Assembly (NCBI RefSeq): GCF_900230185.1 | Contig: NZ_OCSR01000001.1 | Span: 2,666,001-2,730,000, forward strand | Direction of reading: 5' to 3' | Source: Burkholderia sp. OK233 | Lineage (GTDB): Bacteria > Pseudomonadota > Gammaproteobacteria > Burkholderiales > Burkholderiaceae | Length of the DNA stretch: 64,000 nucleotides | Part shown: piece by piece, positions 1 through 10,004 of the stretch | Layout: each line of letters opens with the position of its first letter | Numbering within the stretch: the stretch's first letter is position 1 | The notes under the pieces: model-generated | The model's input: the letters and a program-made list of their open reading frames with translations, nothing else | Told to the model about the DNA's origin: nothing | The model's database searches: none | Program-made: the position numbers and the translations under genes

Positions 1-1705
1 TTTCGATCTTGTCGAGCGCCTTCATGATGGCCGAGCCGCCGACCGCGATCGAGCGCGAGCCGTACGTGCCCATGCCGAAAGGAATGCGCCCGGTGTCACC
101 GTGAACGATCTCCACGCTTTCCAGCGCAATGCCGAGCCGGTCCGCCACAACTTGTGCGAAGGTTGTCTCATGCCCCTGGCCATGGCTGTGGGAGCCGGTG
201 AACACGGTGACCGAACCGGTCGGATGCACGCGAATCTGGCCGACTTCGAAGAGCCCGGCGCGTGCGCCCAATGCACCGGCGATGTTCGACGGCGCCAAAC
301 CGCAGGCTTCGATGTAGCACGAGTAGCCGAGGCCACGCAGCTTGCCGCTCTTTTCGGATTCCTGTCTGCGTGCTGCGAAGCCTTTCACGTCAGCGAGTTC
401 GAGCGCACGGCTCAGCGTGGCTTCGTAGTCGCCGGTATCGTAAGTGAGGCCGACCGGCGTGGCATACGGAAACGTGCGGATGAAATTGCGGCGACGGATT
501 TCCGCGGGATCGAGCTTCATCTCGCGCGCGGCGGTTTCGACCAGGCGCTCGACCACGTAGGTCGCTTCCGGACGGCCGGCGCCACGGTAGGCATCGACCG
601 GGACGGTGTTGGTGAAGACCGCTTTCACCTCGGCGTAGATCGCGGGCGTCGCGTACTGGCCGGCGAGCAGCGTTGCGTACAGGATGGTCGGCACGCTCGA
701 CGCGAAGGTCGACAGATACGCGCCCATGTTGGCGATCGTATGAATGCGCATCGCGAGGAACTTGCCGTCGGCGTCCATCGCCAGTTCGGCTTTGGTCACG
801 TGATCGCGGCCGTGCGCGTCGGACACGAACGCTTCCGAGCGCTCGGCGGTCCATTTGATCGGACGGCGAATCTTCTTCGATGCCCACGTCAGCGCGACAT
901 CTTCGGCGTACAGGAAAATCTTCGACCCGAAGCCGCCGCCGACATCCGGCGCGATGACGCGCAGTTTCGATTCCGGCAGCGACAGCACGAAAGCGGCCAT
1001 CAACAGGCGTTCCACGTGCGGATTCTGGTTCGCGACGTAGAGCGTGTAGCTGTCGTCCTGCACTGAAAAACTCGCGTTGACCGCGCGCGGTTCGATCGCA
1101 TTCGGAATCAGGCGGTTGTTGACGATGTCGAGCGTGGTGACGTGCGCGGCTTTGGCGAAGGCGGCGTCGGTCGCGGCTTTGTCGCCGTGGCCCCAGTTGT
1201 AGCAGACGTTGTCCGGCACTTCGTCGTGAACCGCGGCCTGGCCCGGATCGGCCGCGTGCGCGGTGTTGACCACGGCCGGCAGCACGTCGTAATCGACCTC
1301 GATCAGTTCGGCGGCGTCTTTCGCGGCCTTGATCGAATCGGCGATGACGAGCGCGACCTGATCGCCGACGTGGCGCGCTTTCGTGTGCGCGATGATTGGA
1401 TGTGGCGGCTCGTTCATCGGCTTGCCGTCGGTGCTGTGGATCAGCCAGCCGCACGGCAGTCCGCCGACGTTGTCCGCGGCCATGTCCGCGCCGGTGAAGA
1501 TCGCGACGACGCCGGGCGATTGTTTGGCTGCGGTGGTGTCGATGCTGTTGATTTTTGCGTGCGCGTGCGGCGAGCGCAGGAATACTGCGTAGGTTTGCTG
1601 CGGCAGGACGATGTCGTCGGTGTACTGACCGTTGCCGGTGAGGAAACGATAGTCTTCCTTACGTTCGACGGAAGTGCCGATCAGGTGGGTGTCGGGTGCG
1701 TTCAT
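1..1705 (-). CDS. Xanthine dehydrogenase family molybdopterin-binding (CoxL-like) subunit, partial
   Basis: This is the N-terminal 568 residues of the large molybdenum-cofactor subunit of a CO dehydrogenase/xanthine oxidase type hydroxylase; the gene leaves the window at position 1. The translation begins [20 protein letters not shown] and contains the cofactor-binding VGGGFGSK and the loop AYRGAGR. Known for the family: AYRGAGR is the form II signature, whereas true form I CO dehydrogenases carry AYxCSFR, so the substrate is probably not CO and stays unknown. The ATG at 1705 lies 10 bp after the stop of the 2Fe-2S subunit, so the two form an operon. The FAD subunit is not in the window and may lie beyond the left edge. 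Confidence 0.92.
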   Translation of the reverse strand, partial: MNAPDTHLIGTSVERKEDYRFLTGNGQYTDDIVLPQQTYAVFLRSPHAHAKINSIDTTAAKQSPGVVAIFTGADMAADNVGGLPCGWLIHSTDGKPMNEPPHPIIAHTKARHVGDQVALVIADSIKAAKDAAELIEVDYDVLPAVVNTAHAADPGQAAVHDEVPDNVCYNWGHGDKAATDAAFAKAAHVTTLDIVNNRLIPNAIEPRAVNASFSVQDDSYTLYVANQNPHVERLLMAAFVLSLPESKLRVIAPDVGGGFGSKIFLYAEDVALTWASKKIRRPIKWTAERSEAFVSDAHGRDHVTKAELAMDADGKFLAMRIHTIANMGAYLSTFASSVPTILYATLLAGQYATPAIYAEVKAVFTNTVPVDAYRGAGRPEATYVVERLVETAAREMKLDPAEIRRRNFIRTFPYATPVGLTYDTGDYEATLSRALELADVKGFAARRQESEKSGKLRGLGYSCYIEACGLAPSNIAGALGARAGLFEVGQIRVHPTGSVTVFTGSHSHGQGHETTFAQVVADRLGIALESVEIVHGDTGRIPFGMGTYGSRSIAVGGSAIMKALDKIE

Positions 1706-1715
1706 CGTCGGCTCC

Positions 1716-2234
1716 TCAGGCGGTGGCTGGCGCAGTGGCCGCGGCGTTGGCGTTGGCCGTGCCGGCGGACTTCATGCCTGCGGCGCCTTCGAGCACTGCT
1801 TTGACGATGTTGTGATATCCCGTACAGCGGCAGAGATTGCCGTCGAGCTGGGCGCGCACGTCGTCGCCGGTGAGATTGGGCTGACGCTCGACGAGCGAGA
1901 CTGCGCTCATGACCATGCCGGGCGTACAGAAACCGCACTGCAGGCCGTGGCAGTGTTTGAAGGCGGCTTGCATCGGGTGCAGGGCGCCGTCTTTGGCGAG
2001 TCCTTCGATGGTGGTGACGTTCGCGCCTTCGGCCTGGACCGCGAGGATGTTGCAGGATTTTATTGCGCGGCCGTTCAGGTGGACCGTGCATGCGCCGCAC
2101 TGGGCCGTGTCGCAGCCGATGTGCGTCCCTGTGAGGCGAAGTTGATCGCGCAGGAACTGGACAAGCAGGGTGTTAGGGTCGATTGAGGCGCTGATGGGCG
2201 CGCCGTTCACCGTCAGACTGATGCTGATCGCCAT
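1716..2234 (-). CDS. (2Fe-2S)-binding subunit of molybdenum hydroxylase (CoxS-like)
   Basis: A 172-residue small subunit that carries two 2Fe-2S clusters and passes electrons from the molybdenum site. The N-terminal plant-ferredoxin cysteines are visible (CDTAQCGAC, then a Cys after GRAIKS). The C-terminal four-helix cluster motifs are CGFCTPGM and CRCTGYHNI. Length matches the usual 150-175 residues, with a short Ala-rich tail. It is the first gene of the pair and directly precedes the large subunit on the minus strand. Function is secure at family level; substrate unknown. Confidence 0.95.
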   Translation of the reverse strand: MAISISLTVNGAPISASIDPNTLLVQFLRDQLRLTGTHIGCDTAQCGACTVHLNGRAIKSCNILAVQAEGANVTTIEGLAKDGALHPMQAAFKHCHGLQCGFCTPGMVMSAVSLVERQPNLTGDDVRAQLDGNLCRCTGYHNIVKAVLEGAAGMKSAGTANANAAATAPATA

Positions 2235-2485
2235 GAAGTTGTCTCCTTATGGGGTGAAACCGGACCTTTGTTTTTTCCTGCCTTCAGCTGCCTGCTCGTG
2301 GGGTCCGATGAGGGTGCTGCGGGTTTACTTTTTTATGGGTCTGCCGAAAAGTAAAGCACAAATTGGGTGGGGGCGCTATTGGGTTGTGTGCCTGCTCGGC
2401 GGGGTTTGGGTTGTTTTTTGCCCGTTCGGGCTGGGGATTGCCTGACGGCGCGGGTTTTGGGGTTTTTGCCTTTGGTGGGGGGCGG

Positions 2486-2599
2486 TTGCCTGCGCGGCGC
2501 TTGTTTGTCTGTGTTCTTGGGGCTTTGGCCTTTCCTTGATTTGTTAGTGGTTTATTAGCGTTGCCCCTGTGCGGGGCAATGCTCTCAACTTAAGCCCCA
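2486..2599. repeat. Left arm of long inverted repeat around the IS4 element
   Basis: About 114 bp that match, in reverse complement with few mismatches and one single-base indel, the stretch 3920-4032 on the other side of the IS. The arm contains a short GCCCC/GGGGC palindrome and ends at the IS terminus. The 2235-2485 stretch beside it is G/T-rich and holds no recognisable gene apart from the promoter side of the hydroxylase operon. Confidence 0.8.
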
Positions 2600-3938
2600 C
2601 TGCATCAAGCGAGTTTGTACGCGAGATGGAAGTGGGGCTTGGCTTTTCTGGGTGGCCTTGGATAGGAGCGTGAGGGCTGTATCCGGCATCGGGTCTGGTG
2701 AATCATTTCCAGCACGCCGGCGAGGCCGTCCAGACAGCGCCGGATGCGCAGAAGGCACGCGCCGAGGATGGGCTTGAGTGCGCCCAGTGCGTACACCCGG
2801 TTAGGACGGCTGGCATGTCTGTCGTCGTGCGGCGCATCGAGATCGCTGAGCAATGTGCACAGGTTGTCGGCAAGGATTTTTGCGCCGAAGTCCTGCTGCA
2901 ATGCCAGGTAATCGAGGCCTGTGACGGCTTCCAGCCGCAGTCGGTGCTTGAGTCGTTTGAACGCTTCTTCGACCCGCCAGCGCTGGTGATAGAGCGCGCC
3001 GAACGATGCAGCCGGATAACGCTCGCCCTCGAGCAGCGAGGTCATCAGCACACGCACGCGACCGCTCGGCGTGACGTCGCGGATCAGGCGCACGGTCGTC
3101 GGTGTACGCGCCAGTTCATAGTCGCGGGCATCCAGCTCGCTGGGCGCCTCCAGTGTCACCACACGCTCGGCTTTACCGCTGCGGGCAAAGGCGCGGACGC
3201 ACTTCCAGTTACGCGCATCGACGCGCATGCAGAACGGGATCTCGCGCTGTGCGAGCGCCGCCACCATCGCGTTGCCGATATAGCCGCGATCGAGCAGCAG
3301 CAGGTCGGTATGCGGCTGCAGTACATCGAGGGCTTCGAACAGCATCTGCCGCTCGCCGCCGTCGGCGGGATGAAGTGCGGCGTGCAGGGTCAGTTCGGAG
3401 CCCGGCAGGAACAGCGCAAACGCGTAGTGATCAGCGCGCAGTTCATGGCCGCGACGCGTGCCCACGCGCAGGCGGCTGCCGTCAGCGGCGACCAGCCTCA
3501 GGCCGTGCCAACGCATCGAATCGATATGGGGTTGGGCCAGCGAAATCAGGCGGGCGCGGGCCAGCTCGAACAGTTCGGCAGACAGCCCCCGTCGCGCCTT
3601 GCTGAAGGCCTGTGCGCTGACAGCGCGGGTGCGCCCGCCGCGGCTTCCCAGTGCGCCGAATAGCGCGTCAAGTTCGGTCTGCACGCTGGCGCACATGCCA
3701 GACATCATCAGCGCGGCCATGCGCGGCAAGGTCAGTGTGCGATTGCGGGTAAAGGCGGTGGGAGAACGACGCACGCGATCGGCGAGCGCCGGATCGAGCA
3801 GGAAATCGGAGAACTCAGCCAGAAGCCGCGAGGACGCTGGTATTTGAGTTCATATCGTTGACTTATCAGTGAGCTATGCGATGAAGTTTACAGGGGCAAT
3901 GCCTCGTTTACAAGCTCTTTGGGGCTTAAGTTGAGAGC
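2581..3938 (-). mobile_element. IS4-family insertion sequence (about 1.36 kb)
   Basis: One transposase gene fills the element. The ends are 19-bp near-perfect inverted repeats (2581-2599 and 3920-3938, starting GCTCTCAACTTAAGCCCC). Because the flanking DNA outside the element is itself an inverted repeat, the exact termini and any target duplication cannot be fixed from this sequence alone. Confidence 0.75.
2605..3774 (-). CDS. IS4-family transposase
   Basis: A DDE transposase of about 389 residues. The first catalytic Asp is in VAADGSRLRV, the second in LLLDRGYIG, and the Glu lies in the YREK signature (YHQRWRVEEAFKRLK), which defines the IS4 family. The GTG at 3774 is a conservative start. 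The frame stays open upstream to about 3849 and encodes a family-like stretch (LAEFSDFLLDPALADRV) with no ATG. An ATG at 3853 is in another frame and stops after 12 codons. The N-terminus may therefore be frameshifted, and activity is uncertain. Confidence 0.9.
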   Translation of the reverse strand: MRRSPTAFTRNRTLTLPRMAALMMSGMCASVQTELDALFGALGSRGGRTRAVSAQAFSKARRGLSAELFELARARLISLAQPHIDSMRWHGLRLVAADGSRLRVGTRRGHELRADHYAFALFLPGSELTLHAALHPADGGERQMLFEALDVLQPHTDLLLLDRGYIGNAMVAALAQREIPFCMRVDARNWKCVRAFARSGKAERVVTLEAPSELDARDYELARTPTTVRLIRDVTPSGRVRVLMTSLLEGERYPAASFGALYHQRWRVEEAFKRLKHRLRLEAVTGLDYLALQQDFGAKILADNLCTLLSDLDAPHDDRHASRPNRVYALGALKPILGACLLRIRRCLDGLAGVLEMIHQTRCRIQPSRSYPRPPRKAKPHFHLAYKLA

Positions 3939-4032
3939 ATTGCCCCGCACAGGGGCAACGCTAATAGACCACTAACAATTCAAGGAAAGGCCAACGCCCT
4001 AAGAACACTGACAACAAGCGCCGCGCAGGCAA
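3920..4032. repeat. Right arm of long inverted repeat around the IS4 element
   Basis: Reverse-complement partner of 2486-2599. The outermost matching part reaches to within about 15 bp of the permease stop codon at 4048, so this arm may also lie in the 3' untranslated region of that gene. Confidence 0.8.
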
Positions 4033-4047
4033 AACCCCTCAGAACCT

Positions 4048-5439
4048 TTATTTCGCCAACTTGGAATGCCGGCGGGAGTAACCAAAATAAACAACCATCC
4101 CAATCAGTAACCAAACCACAAACGCCACCCAGGTAACAGCCTGGAGATTGAGCATCAAAAACAAACACGAGGCGACAGCCAACACCGGCACCACCGGCAC
4201 ACCAGGACACCGGAACGCTCGCGGCAACTCAGGATGCGTCTTCCGCAAAACCAGTACCGCAATCGACACCATCGAAAACGCGGCCAACGTGCCGATATTG
4301 ATCAGCTCCGCCAGCACGTTCAACGGCACCAGTGCACCAATCAGCCCGAAGAAAATCCCCACGAGCCACGTCGTAAAGAACGGCGTAGCAAACTTCGGAT
4401 GCACACGGGAAAGCCGCGCAGGCAACAACCCATCCCGCGACATCGCGAAAATCACGCGCGTCTGGCCATACGCCATCACCAGAATCACCGTCAGCATGCC
4501 CAGCACGGCGCCAAGGTCGATAAAGCCCGCCACCCACTTCTGACCCGCCACCTGCAACGCGTACGACACCGGGTGTGAAATGTTCGCGAACTGCGCTGAC
4601 GGCACGATGCCGGTGACCACAGCCGCCACAGCGACGTACAGCACCGCGCACACGCCCAGCGACGCAATGATCCCAATCGGCAGATCGCGCTTGGGATCCT
4701 TAACTTCCTCCGCTGCCGAAGACACCGAATCAAATCCGATGAACGCGAAGAACATCACCGCCGCCGCGCCGAACACGCCGTTCCAGCCGTTCGGCATAAA
4801 CGGATGCCAGTTCGCCGGCGTGACGTGGAAAACGCCCACGCCTATCACCAGCAGCACCACAATCACCTTGATCGCCACCATGATGTTGTTGATTCGCGCG
4901 GATTCACGCACGCCAAGCGACAACAGCGCCGTGATCGCCATCATCACAAGGAAAGCGGGCAGGTTGAACCATGTCTCGTGCCCGGGCAAAGCGCCCGGCG
5001 CCGCCGTCAGCGCAACCGGCAAGCTCACGCCGAAGCCCGACAGCAGCGATTGCAGATAGCCGGACCAGCCGACCGATACCGCCGACGTTGCCAGCCCGTA
5101 CTCGAGCATCAAGTCCCAGCCGATGATCCAGGCGGCCACTTCGCCGAGCGTCGCGTACGAATACGTGTAGATGGACCCCGCAACCGGAATCGTCGATGCG
5201 AACTCGGCATAGGCGAGCGCGGCGAACCCGCAGGCAATCGCCGCGATCAGGAACGACACCATCAGCGCCGGGCCGGCTTGAACCGCGCCCGTGCCGGTGA
5301 GCACGAAAATGCCGGTGCCGATAATGGCGCCGACGCCGAGAAAAGTCAGGTCTAGCGCGCCAAGCGCTTTCTTCAGGCCGGCGTTCTGAGCGCTCGCGGC
5401 GATCATGTGCTCGACGCTCTTTTTACGAAACAGGGACAT
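4048..5439 (-). CDS. APC-family amino acid permease
   Basis: A 463-residue inner-membrane transporter with about 12 hydrophobic segments. The N-terminal APC signature GVGAIIGTGIFVLTG and the loop FFAFIGFDSVSSAAEEVKDP are typical of the cationic-amino-acid (YfnA/CAT-like) branch. The start at 5439 is preferred over longer in-frame starts because a GGAG lies about 10 bp upstream and the protein then begins MSLFRKKSVE, as in relatives. It stands alone, with the IS4 inverted-repeat arm directly downstream. The amino acid carried cannot be told from sequence. Confidence 0.92.
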   Translation of the reverse strand: MSLFRKKSVEHMIAASAQNAGLKKALGALDLTFLGVGAIIGTGIFVLTGTGAVQAGPALMVSFLIAAIACGFAALAYAEFASTIPVAGSIYTYSYATLGEVAAWIIGWDLMLEYGLATSAVSVGWSGYLQSLLSGFGVSLPVALTAAPGALPGHETWFNLPAFLVMMAITALLSLGVRESARINNIMVAIKVIVVLLVIGVGVFHVTPANWHPFMPNGWNGVFGAAAVMFFAFIGFDSVSSAAEEVKDPKRDLPIGIIASLGVCAVLYVAVAAVVTGIVPSAQFANISHPVSYALQVAGQKWVAGFIDLGAVLGMLTVILVMAYGQTRVIFAMSRDGLLPARLSRVHPKFATPFFTTWLVGIFFGLIGALVPLNVLAELINIGTLAAFSMVSIAVLVLRKTHPELPRAFRCPGVPVVPVLAVASCLFLMLNLQAVTWVAFVVWLLIGMVVYFGYSRRHSKLAK

Positions 5440-5722
5440 TGGCGGTGGGTCTCCAGTAGTGCACGCATCTTGCGCGCCGAATGTCGGGGAAACCCTCGAT
5501 TTTAACGGATGCACGCCTCTGCACCATTTTGGGACGATGTTTTTAGCGTCTGGAGAGTAGGCGAAAAATGCCCGGTGAAAGCGATTTGGGCGTGACGTTT
5601 GTCTGAGCACAACGTGCGGCGGAAAGGCTTTCGCGCGTTGCATGCCCAGTCGGGTGGCATCGAGCCCTTGCGATCGCCCGCGGGCTGGTCGGAGGCTGTT
5701 TAGCTATCTGGGGAAGAACGCT

Positions 5723-6379
5723 TCAACCGGCCATCGCCGGATTCAAGTCGACGAGACGGTTGCTCATCACATAGAAGGTCAGCTCGGCGTTATTGCGCAG
5801 CTTCATTTTTTCGAGCAGCCGGGTGCGGTACACGCTGACGGTCTTCACCGACAGCGATAACGCCATGGCGATATCCGTCAGCCGCTTGCCGGACGCGAGC
5901 ATGCATAGCGTCTGGTATTCGCGATCCGAGAGCTTTTCGTGCGGCAATTGTTCGCCGTCGAAGGAGACGTAGTCCGCCAGCGCTTCGGCCATGGCCGGGC
6001 TGACGTATTTGCGGCCCGCCGCGACCTGCTGGATCGCGCCGATCATCTGCGCGGCGTCGACCGTCTTCGACAGGTAGCCGGCGGCGCCCGCCTTCAGCGC
6101 GCGTACGGCGTACTGGTCCTCGCGGTACATCGAGAACATCAGCACGGCCACGCGCGGCGCTTTGCGCTTCAGACGCTTGAGCACTTCGACGCCATTCATG
6201 TCCGGCAGCGAAATGTCGAGCAGCACCACGTCGTAGCTGTGTTGGGTAACGGCCTCGAGCGCTTCGGCGCCGCTTTGCGCCTCGGTGACTTCGCGCGCCA
6301 CGCCGCGGTCGAGCAGCAACTGGCGGACGCCTTGGCGAACCACCGCATGGTCGTCGGCGAGCAGGATGCGCAGGCTCAT
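5723..6379 (-). CDS. NarL/FixJ-type response regulator
   Basis: A 218-residue DNA-binding response regulator. The receiver domain (about 1-120) shows the acidic pair DDH, the phosphoacceptor Asp in LLDISLPDMNG and the conserved Lys in YLSKTVD. The C-terminal LuxR-type HTH (about 150-210) contains LSDREYQTL and LSVKTVSVYRTRLLEKM. The start is 10 bp after the stop of the histidine kinase gene, so the two are an operon. The signal and target genes are not evident. Confidence 0.95.
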   Translation of the reverse strand: MSLRILLADDHAVVRQGVRQLLLDRGVAREVTEAQSGAEALEAVTQHSYDVVLLDISLPDMNGVEVLKRLKRKAPRVAVLMFSMYREDQYAVRALKAGAAGYLSKTVDAAQMIGAIQQVAAGRKYVSPAMAEALADYVSFDGEQLPHEKLSDREYQTLCMLASGKRLTDIAMALSLSVKTVSVYRTRLLEKMKLRNNAELTFYVMSNRLVDLNPAMAG

Positions 6380-6389
6380 GATGGCGTGC

Positions 6390-7226
6390 TCACGATTGCA
6401 GCGCGCGAAGCTCGGCGCCCGGTGCGCTCGCCAGCATCGCATCCCACGCAAAGCGTGCCTGCACGAGCGTGCCGCGCGACGCGGTGCCGCTGTCGCCGCG
6501 GCCCGAGCCGATTCGCCGGGCGCTGATCCGTAGCGTGCCGTCGAAGGCGGCGCAGCGCGCCTGCATGCCGCTCAGGCCGAAATGGCCGCGACGGCTGCGG
6601 GCGGTGCGCGTCAAGCCGATGCCGTCGTCGCTAATGATCAGCGTCAGGTGACGGCGGCCGGTTTCGATCCGCACGTCGGCGGATTCGGCGCGCGCGTGCT
6701 TGGCAATATTGTTCAGTGCTTCCTGGGCAACCCGGAATACGGCCAGTGCCGCGTCGGTGGGCAGGCGCGTGAGCCGTACATCGGCGGCACAGACGAAACT
6801 CGTACGCAGGTTCGTGCGCGCGGCGAAGTCGCCAGTCCATTGCGCCAGCGCGCCGACAATGCCCACTTCGAGCGACGGCGCATGCAATTCCGCGACGGCC
6901 TGGCGGCTGGCGGCGCACACGGCGTCGAGCGAACGATTTGCAACGGCGAGCGCGGCCGCACACTGCGGCGGCGCATCGGAAGGCAGCCAGGTTTCGACGC
7001 CGGCAAGGGCGAAACGCGTCGCGGTCAGCTCGGCGCCGACGCCGTCGTGCAACTCGCGCGCCACATGGCGGCAGGCAGCTTCCTGTGCCTGAACGAGCTC
7101 AGCCGACAGTTCGCGCACGCGGGCGCGCAGCTGCGCGAGTTCGCGCTCAGCAGCGGAGGGCGGCGCAGCGTGTGCAAGCGAAGGCGGAATGTGGGCGCTA
7201 AACGGGACGACAGTCGACGTATCCAT
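6390..7226 (-). CDS. HisKA_3-type sensor histidine kinase, soluble
   Basis: A 278-residue kinase without a membrane segment, so it probably senses a cytoplasmic signal or works with a partner. A coiled-coil region (about 25-55) leads into the phosphoacceptor box ARELHDGVG. The ATPase domain follows with QEALNNIAKHARA (N box) and DDGIGL (G box). It is upstream of and co-transcribed with the response regulator. The 430 bp in front (7227-7657) hold no gene, only the expected promoter and the terminator of the next gene. Confidence 0.93.
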   Translation of the reverse strand: MDTSTVVPFSAHIPPSLAHAAPPSAAERELAQLRARVRELSAELVQAQEAACRHVARELHDGVGAELTATRFALAGVETWLPSDAPPQCAAALAVANRSLDAVCAASRQAVAELHAPSLEVGIVGALAQWTGDFAARTNLRTSFVCAADVRLTRLPTDAALAVFRVAQEALNNIAKHARAESADVRIETGRRHLTLIISDDGIGLTRTARSRRGHFGLSGMQARCAAFDGTLRISARRIGSGRGDSGTASRGTLVQARFAWDAMLASAPGAELRALQS

Positions 7227-7590
7227 GACTTTCCCTCTCAGGAAGCAGTGTGAACGGCGAAGCGGGTGCGCATCGGCGGCGCGAAGACGAAAGAACGCAT
7301 GCGAGTCTCTGGCCTCCAGTGACGTCCTTTCGCGTCGTCCGCGACGGACAAATCGCTACGGCGCGCCGTAACGAAATTTACATTCAGTAACATGCTGATC
7401 GTGCTGCGGCCGACGTTTAAAGCGACCGATCATGCGCCGCGATGATATCTCATTAAAAGAAAAAATGCAGGTACACCAAGGGTTAGAGCCTACATTTCAC
7501 GCAACGGTTGATGTTTTGCAACGCACGCAATGTAGGAATAATGCTGACACCAAATGTCAGGACGATGGCTTCGATTTGTAACTGAGCAAC

Positions 7591-7612
7591 AAAAAAGGAG
7601 CCCGAAGGCTCC
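7591..7612 (-). terminator. Rho-independent terminator of fpr
   Basis: A GGAGCC/GGCTCC stem with a four-base loop is followed, on the minus strand, by six Ts, 46 bp past the fpr stop codon. Confidence 0.85.
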
Positions 7613-7657
7613 TTTCTGCTGAGTAGGCGGCGTGAGCCGCTCAATTTGAGCGTCCGC

Positions 7658-8428
7658 TTAGCCGACGAACGCCTTTTCGACCACGTAGTGACCCGGCGCA
7701 TTGTTGCTGCCTTCCTCGAAGCCCAGGTCGTCAAGCAGCTTGCGTGTGTCGCGCAGCATGTGCGGGCTGCCGCACAGCATCACGCGGTCGTCTTCGAGCG
7801 AGAAGCCCGGCACGCCGAGGTCGGCGAACAGCTTTTCGGTTTCGATCAGTTCGGTGATGCGGCCGCGGTTCTGGAACGCCTCGCGCGTCACCGTCGGGTA
7901 GTACAGCAGCTTTTCCTGCACCAGCTCGCCCAGATGCTCGTGCGCCGGCAGGTGATCCGTGATGTATTCCTTGTACGCCAGCTCGTCGACGAAACGGCAG
8001 GTGTGCGTCAGGACCACGCGCTCGTAGCGCTCGTAAATGTCCGGATCCTTGATGATCGACATGAACGGCGCGAGGCCCGTGCCGGTGGACAGCAGCCACA
8101 GCGTCTTGCCCGGCAGCAGGTTGTCGGCCATCAGCGTGCCGACCGGCTTCTTGCCGATCAGGACTTCGTCGCCGACCTTCAAATGCTGCAAGCGCGACGT
8201 GAGCGGGCCGTCCTGCACCTTGATGCTCAGGAATTCGAGGTGCTCTTCGTAGTTCGCACTCGCAAGGCTATAGGCGCGGATCAGCGGCTTGCCGTCGACT
8301 TCGAGGCCCACCATCGTGAACTGGCCGTTTTCGAAACGGAACGACGGATCGCGCGTGCAGGTGAAGCTGAAAAGCGTATCGGTCCAGTGATGGACGCTCA
8401 GGACTGTTTGTGAATTCAGGTTGCTCAT
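7658..8428 (-). CDS. fpr: Ferredoxin--NADP(+) reductase
   Basis: A 256-residue cytosolic flavoprotein that exchanges electrons between NADPH and ferredoxin or flavodoxin. The FAD site motif RAYSLAS lies near residue 50. The NADP-binding STGTGLAPFMS is near residue 110, CGSPHML is in the C-terminal half, and the chain ends HYVVEKAFVG as in bacterial type I Fpr. The ATG at 8428 fits the family length (about 256), so the 20-codon upstream extension is rejected. It is monocistronic. The 587 bp upstream (8429-9015) show no gene or other feature I can support. Confidence 0.96.
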   Translation of the reverse strand: MSNLNSQTVLSVHHWTDTLFSFTCTRDPSFRFENGQFTMVGLEVDGKPLIRAYSLASANYEEHLEFLSIKVQDGPLTSRLQHLKVGDEVLIGKKPVGTLMADNLLPGKTLWLLSTGTGLAPFMSIIKDPDIYERYERVVLTHTCRFVDELAYKEYITDHLPAHEHLGELVQEKLLYYPTVTREAFQNRGRITELIETEKLFADLGVPGFSLEDDRVMLCGSPHMLRDTRKLLDDLGFEEGSNNAPGHYVVEKAFVG

Positions 8429-9015
8429 GGCTTCTTGGATAGTGCGAAAACAAAGGCGGCCAGTCGTTTTAGCCGGCCGGCACGGCAAGGGCGATGCTGC
8501 GCTAACCCGAGATCGGGAATCACGCGCAATCCGCTATTTTACCGCGCCCGCTGCCCGAGGGCTCTGACGCGGCGGTTGAGCGTGGTGAAGCGGGTTACCG
8601 GACCTGGAAGCGTCGACGCCGGCGGTTGTGACGATCGGCGCCGCGAAGTACGTTGGCGTGGTTGCAGCCGCGCTTCAGCAAGGGTACGGCGATGGGCGAA
8701 AACCGCGCAGGGCAGCTGCCATCGGCTGTCCGGCATGCGCCGGATAGGCGCGCCGCGCGGGCAACATTTTCAGGATGATACCGAAACCCGCCGTGCACCG
8801 CAGCATTGACCCTGCTGATAAAACTGGCAAAAGGGCGGGCGACCGGTGCGAAAGGTGAGGAAATTGGGCCGTAAAGGCGAGATGCGCAGGGCGAGCGCGC
8901 TCACTTCTGTTCGCGCTGCCTGACCTTGCCGGGTTGGTACACAAAGGTTGACCGGCGCTCGAGCGAGCAGCCGGAATCCACCGTAATATAATGATTCCAG
9001 CGTTTCCTGTTTTGT

Positions 9016-9975
9016 TTACGCCGGAGCCGCCACGCGCTTCTTGCCGCGCTGTTTCAACACCCTCGCCTGCAGCACGATCACCAGCAGCAGGAACACCCCG
9101 CGAATCACCGATTGCCAGTACGCCGACAGGCTGATGAACCCTAGGCCGTTTTCGAAGTTCAGCAGATTGAACACCAGCCCAAGCAACAGCACGCCGGCGA
9201 TCGTCATCGCAATCGAGCCTTCCCCACCGGTGAGCAAGGTGCCGCCGAGCACCACCGCGGAGATCGCGAACAGTTCCCAGCCGACGCCTTCGTTCGGCTG
9301 ACCGGCGCCGAATTGCGCGGCCAGGATCACGCCCGCCATGCCGGCGAGCAGCCCGCTTACGGCATAAGCCATCACCAGCGTGCGGTCGACGTTCAGGCCC
9401 ATCAGCCGCGCCGCTTCCTCGCTGCCGCCGATGGCGAGCGAATGCCGTCCGAAGCGCGTGCTGCGCAGCGCGAGCCAGCCGGCCACGGCGGCGACCACCG
9501 CCACGATCCCTGGGATCGGCAGGCCGAACAGATCGCCTTGACCGAAGTTGCCGAAGTTCGAGTTCGCGGCAATCGACACTGCGTCGTTCTTGCCGAGCAG
9601 CAGCGCGACGCCGTGCGCGCCGAGACTGGTCGCGAGCGTCACAATGAAGGGCAGGATTTTCAGCCGCGTGATGATCAGGCCGTTGAGCACGCCCACGGCC
9701 ATGCCCGCCGCGCAGCCGGCCACGACGGCGACCCAGCCGCCGTACACGCTGGTCAAGGCGGCGACGACGCTCGCCAAAGCGGCTACCGTGCCGACTGACA
9801 GGTCGATCCCGCCCGTGATGATCACGAAGGCCATGCCGATCGAGATCAGCGCGAACATCGAGTTGTAGCGCCAGAACGAGGTGATGTTGTAGGCCGAGCC
9901 GAAATGGTCGTAGCGCACGAGGCCGAGCACGATGAGCGCGACGAGAGCAAGCAGGATAGGAAGGTTCTTTTTCAT
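9016..9975 (-). CDS. yjfF: Sugar ABC transporter permease, YjfF type
   Basis: A 319-residue inner-membrane permease of the CUT2 (ribose/galactofuranose) class with about 8-10 hydrophobic segments and the hallmark IITGGIDLSVGT. It is the last gene of the operon, starting 29 bp after the ytfT stop. The two different permeases presumably form a heterodimer, as in the E. coli galactofuranose importer YtfQRT-YjfF. Sugar specificity is inferred from gene order and similarity, not proven. Confidence 0.9.
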   Translation of the reverse strand: MKKNLPILLALVALIVLGLVRYDHFGSAYNITSFWRYNSMFALISIGMAFVIITGGIDLSVGTVAALASVVAALTSVYGGWVAVVAGCAAGMAVGVLNGLIITRLKILPFIVTLATSLGAHGVALLLGKNDAVSIAANSNFGNFGQGDLFGLPIPGIVAVVAAVAGWLALRSTRFGRHSLAIGGSEEAARLMGLNVDRTLVMAYAVSGLLAGMAGVILAAQFGAGQPNEGVGWELFAISAVVLGGTLLTGGEGSIAMTIAGVLLLGLVFNLLNFENGLGFISLSAYWQSVIRGVFLLLVIVLQARVLKQRGKKRVAAPA

Positions 9976-10004
9976 CGCATCGGGTCCGAAGTGTCCTGGA
10001 GGCG

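Noticed and set aside
101..1066. Long open frame on the plus strand inside the CoxL-like gene
   Set aside because: It is the antisense of a clearly conserved hydroxylase frame; its own translation is Arg/Ala-rich with no family features.
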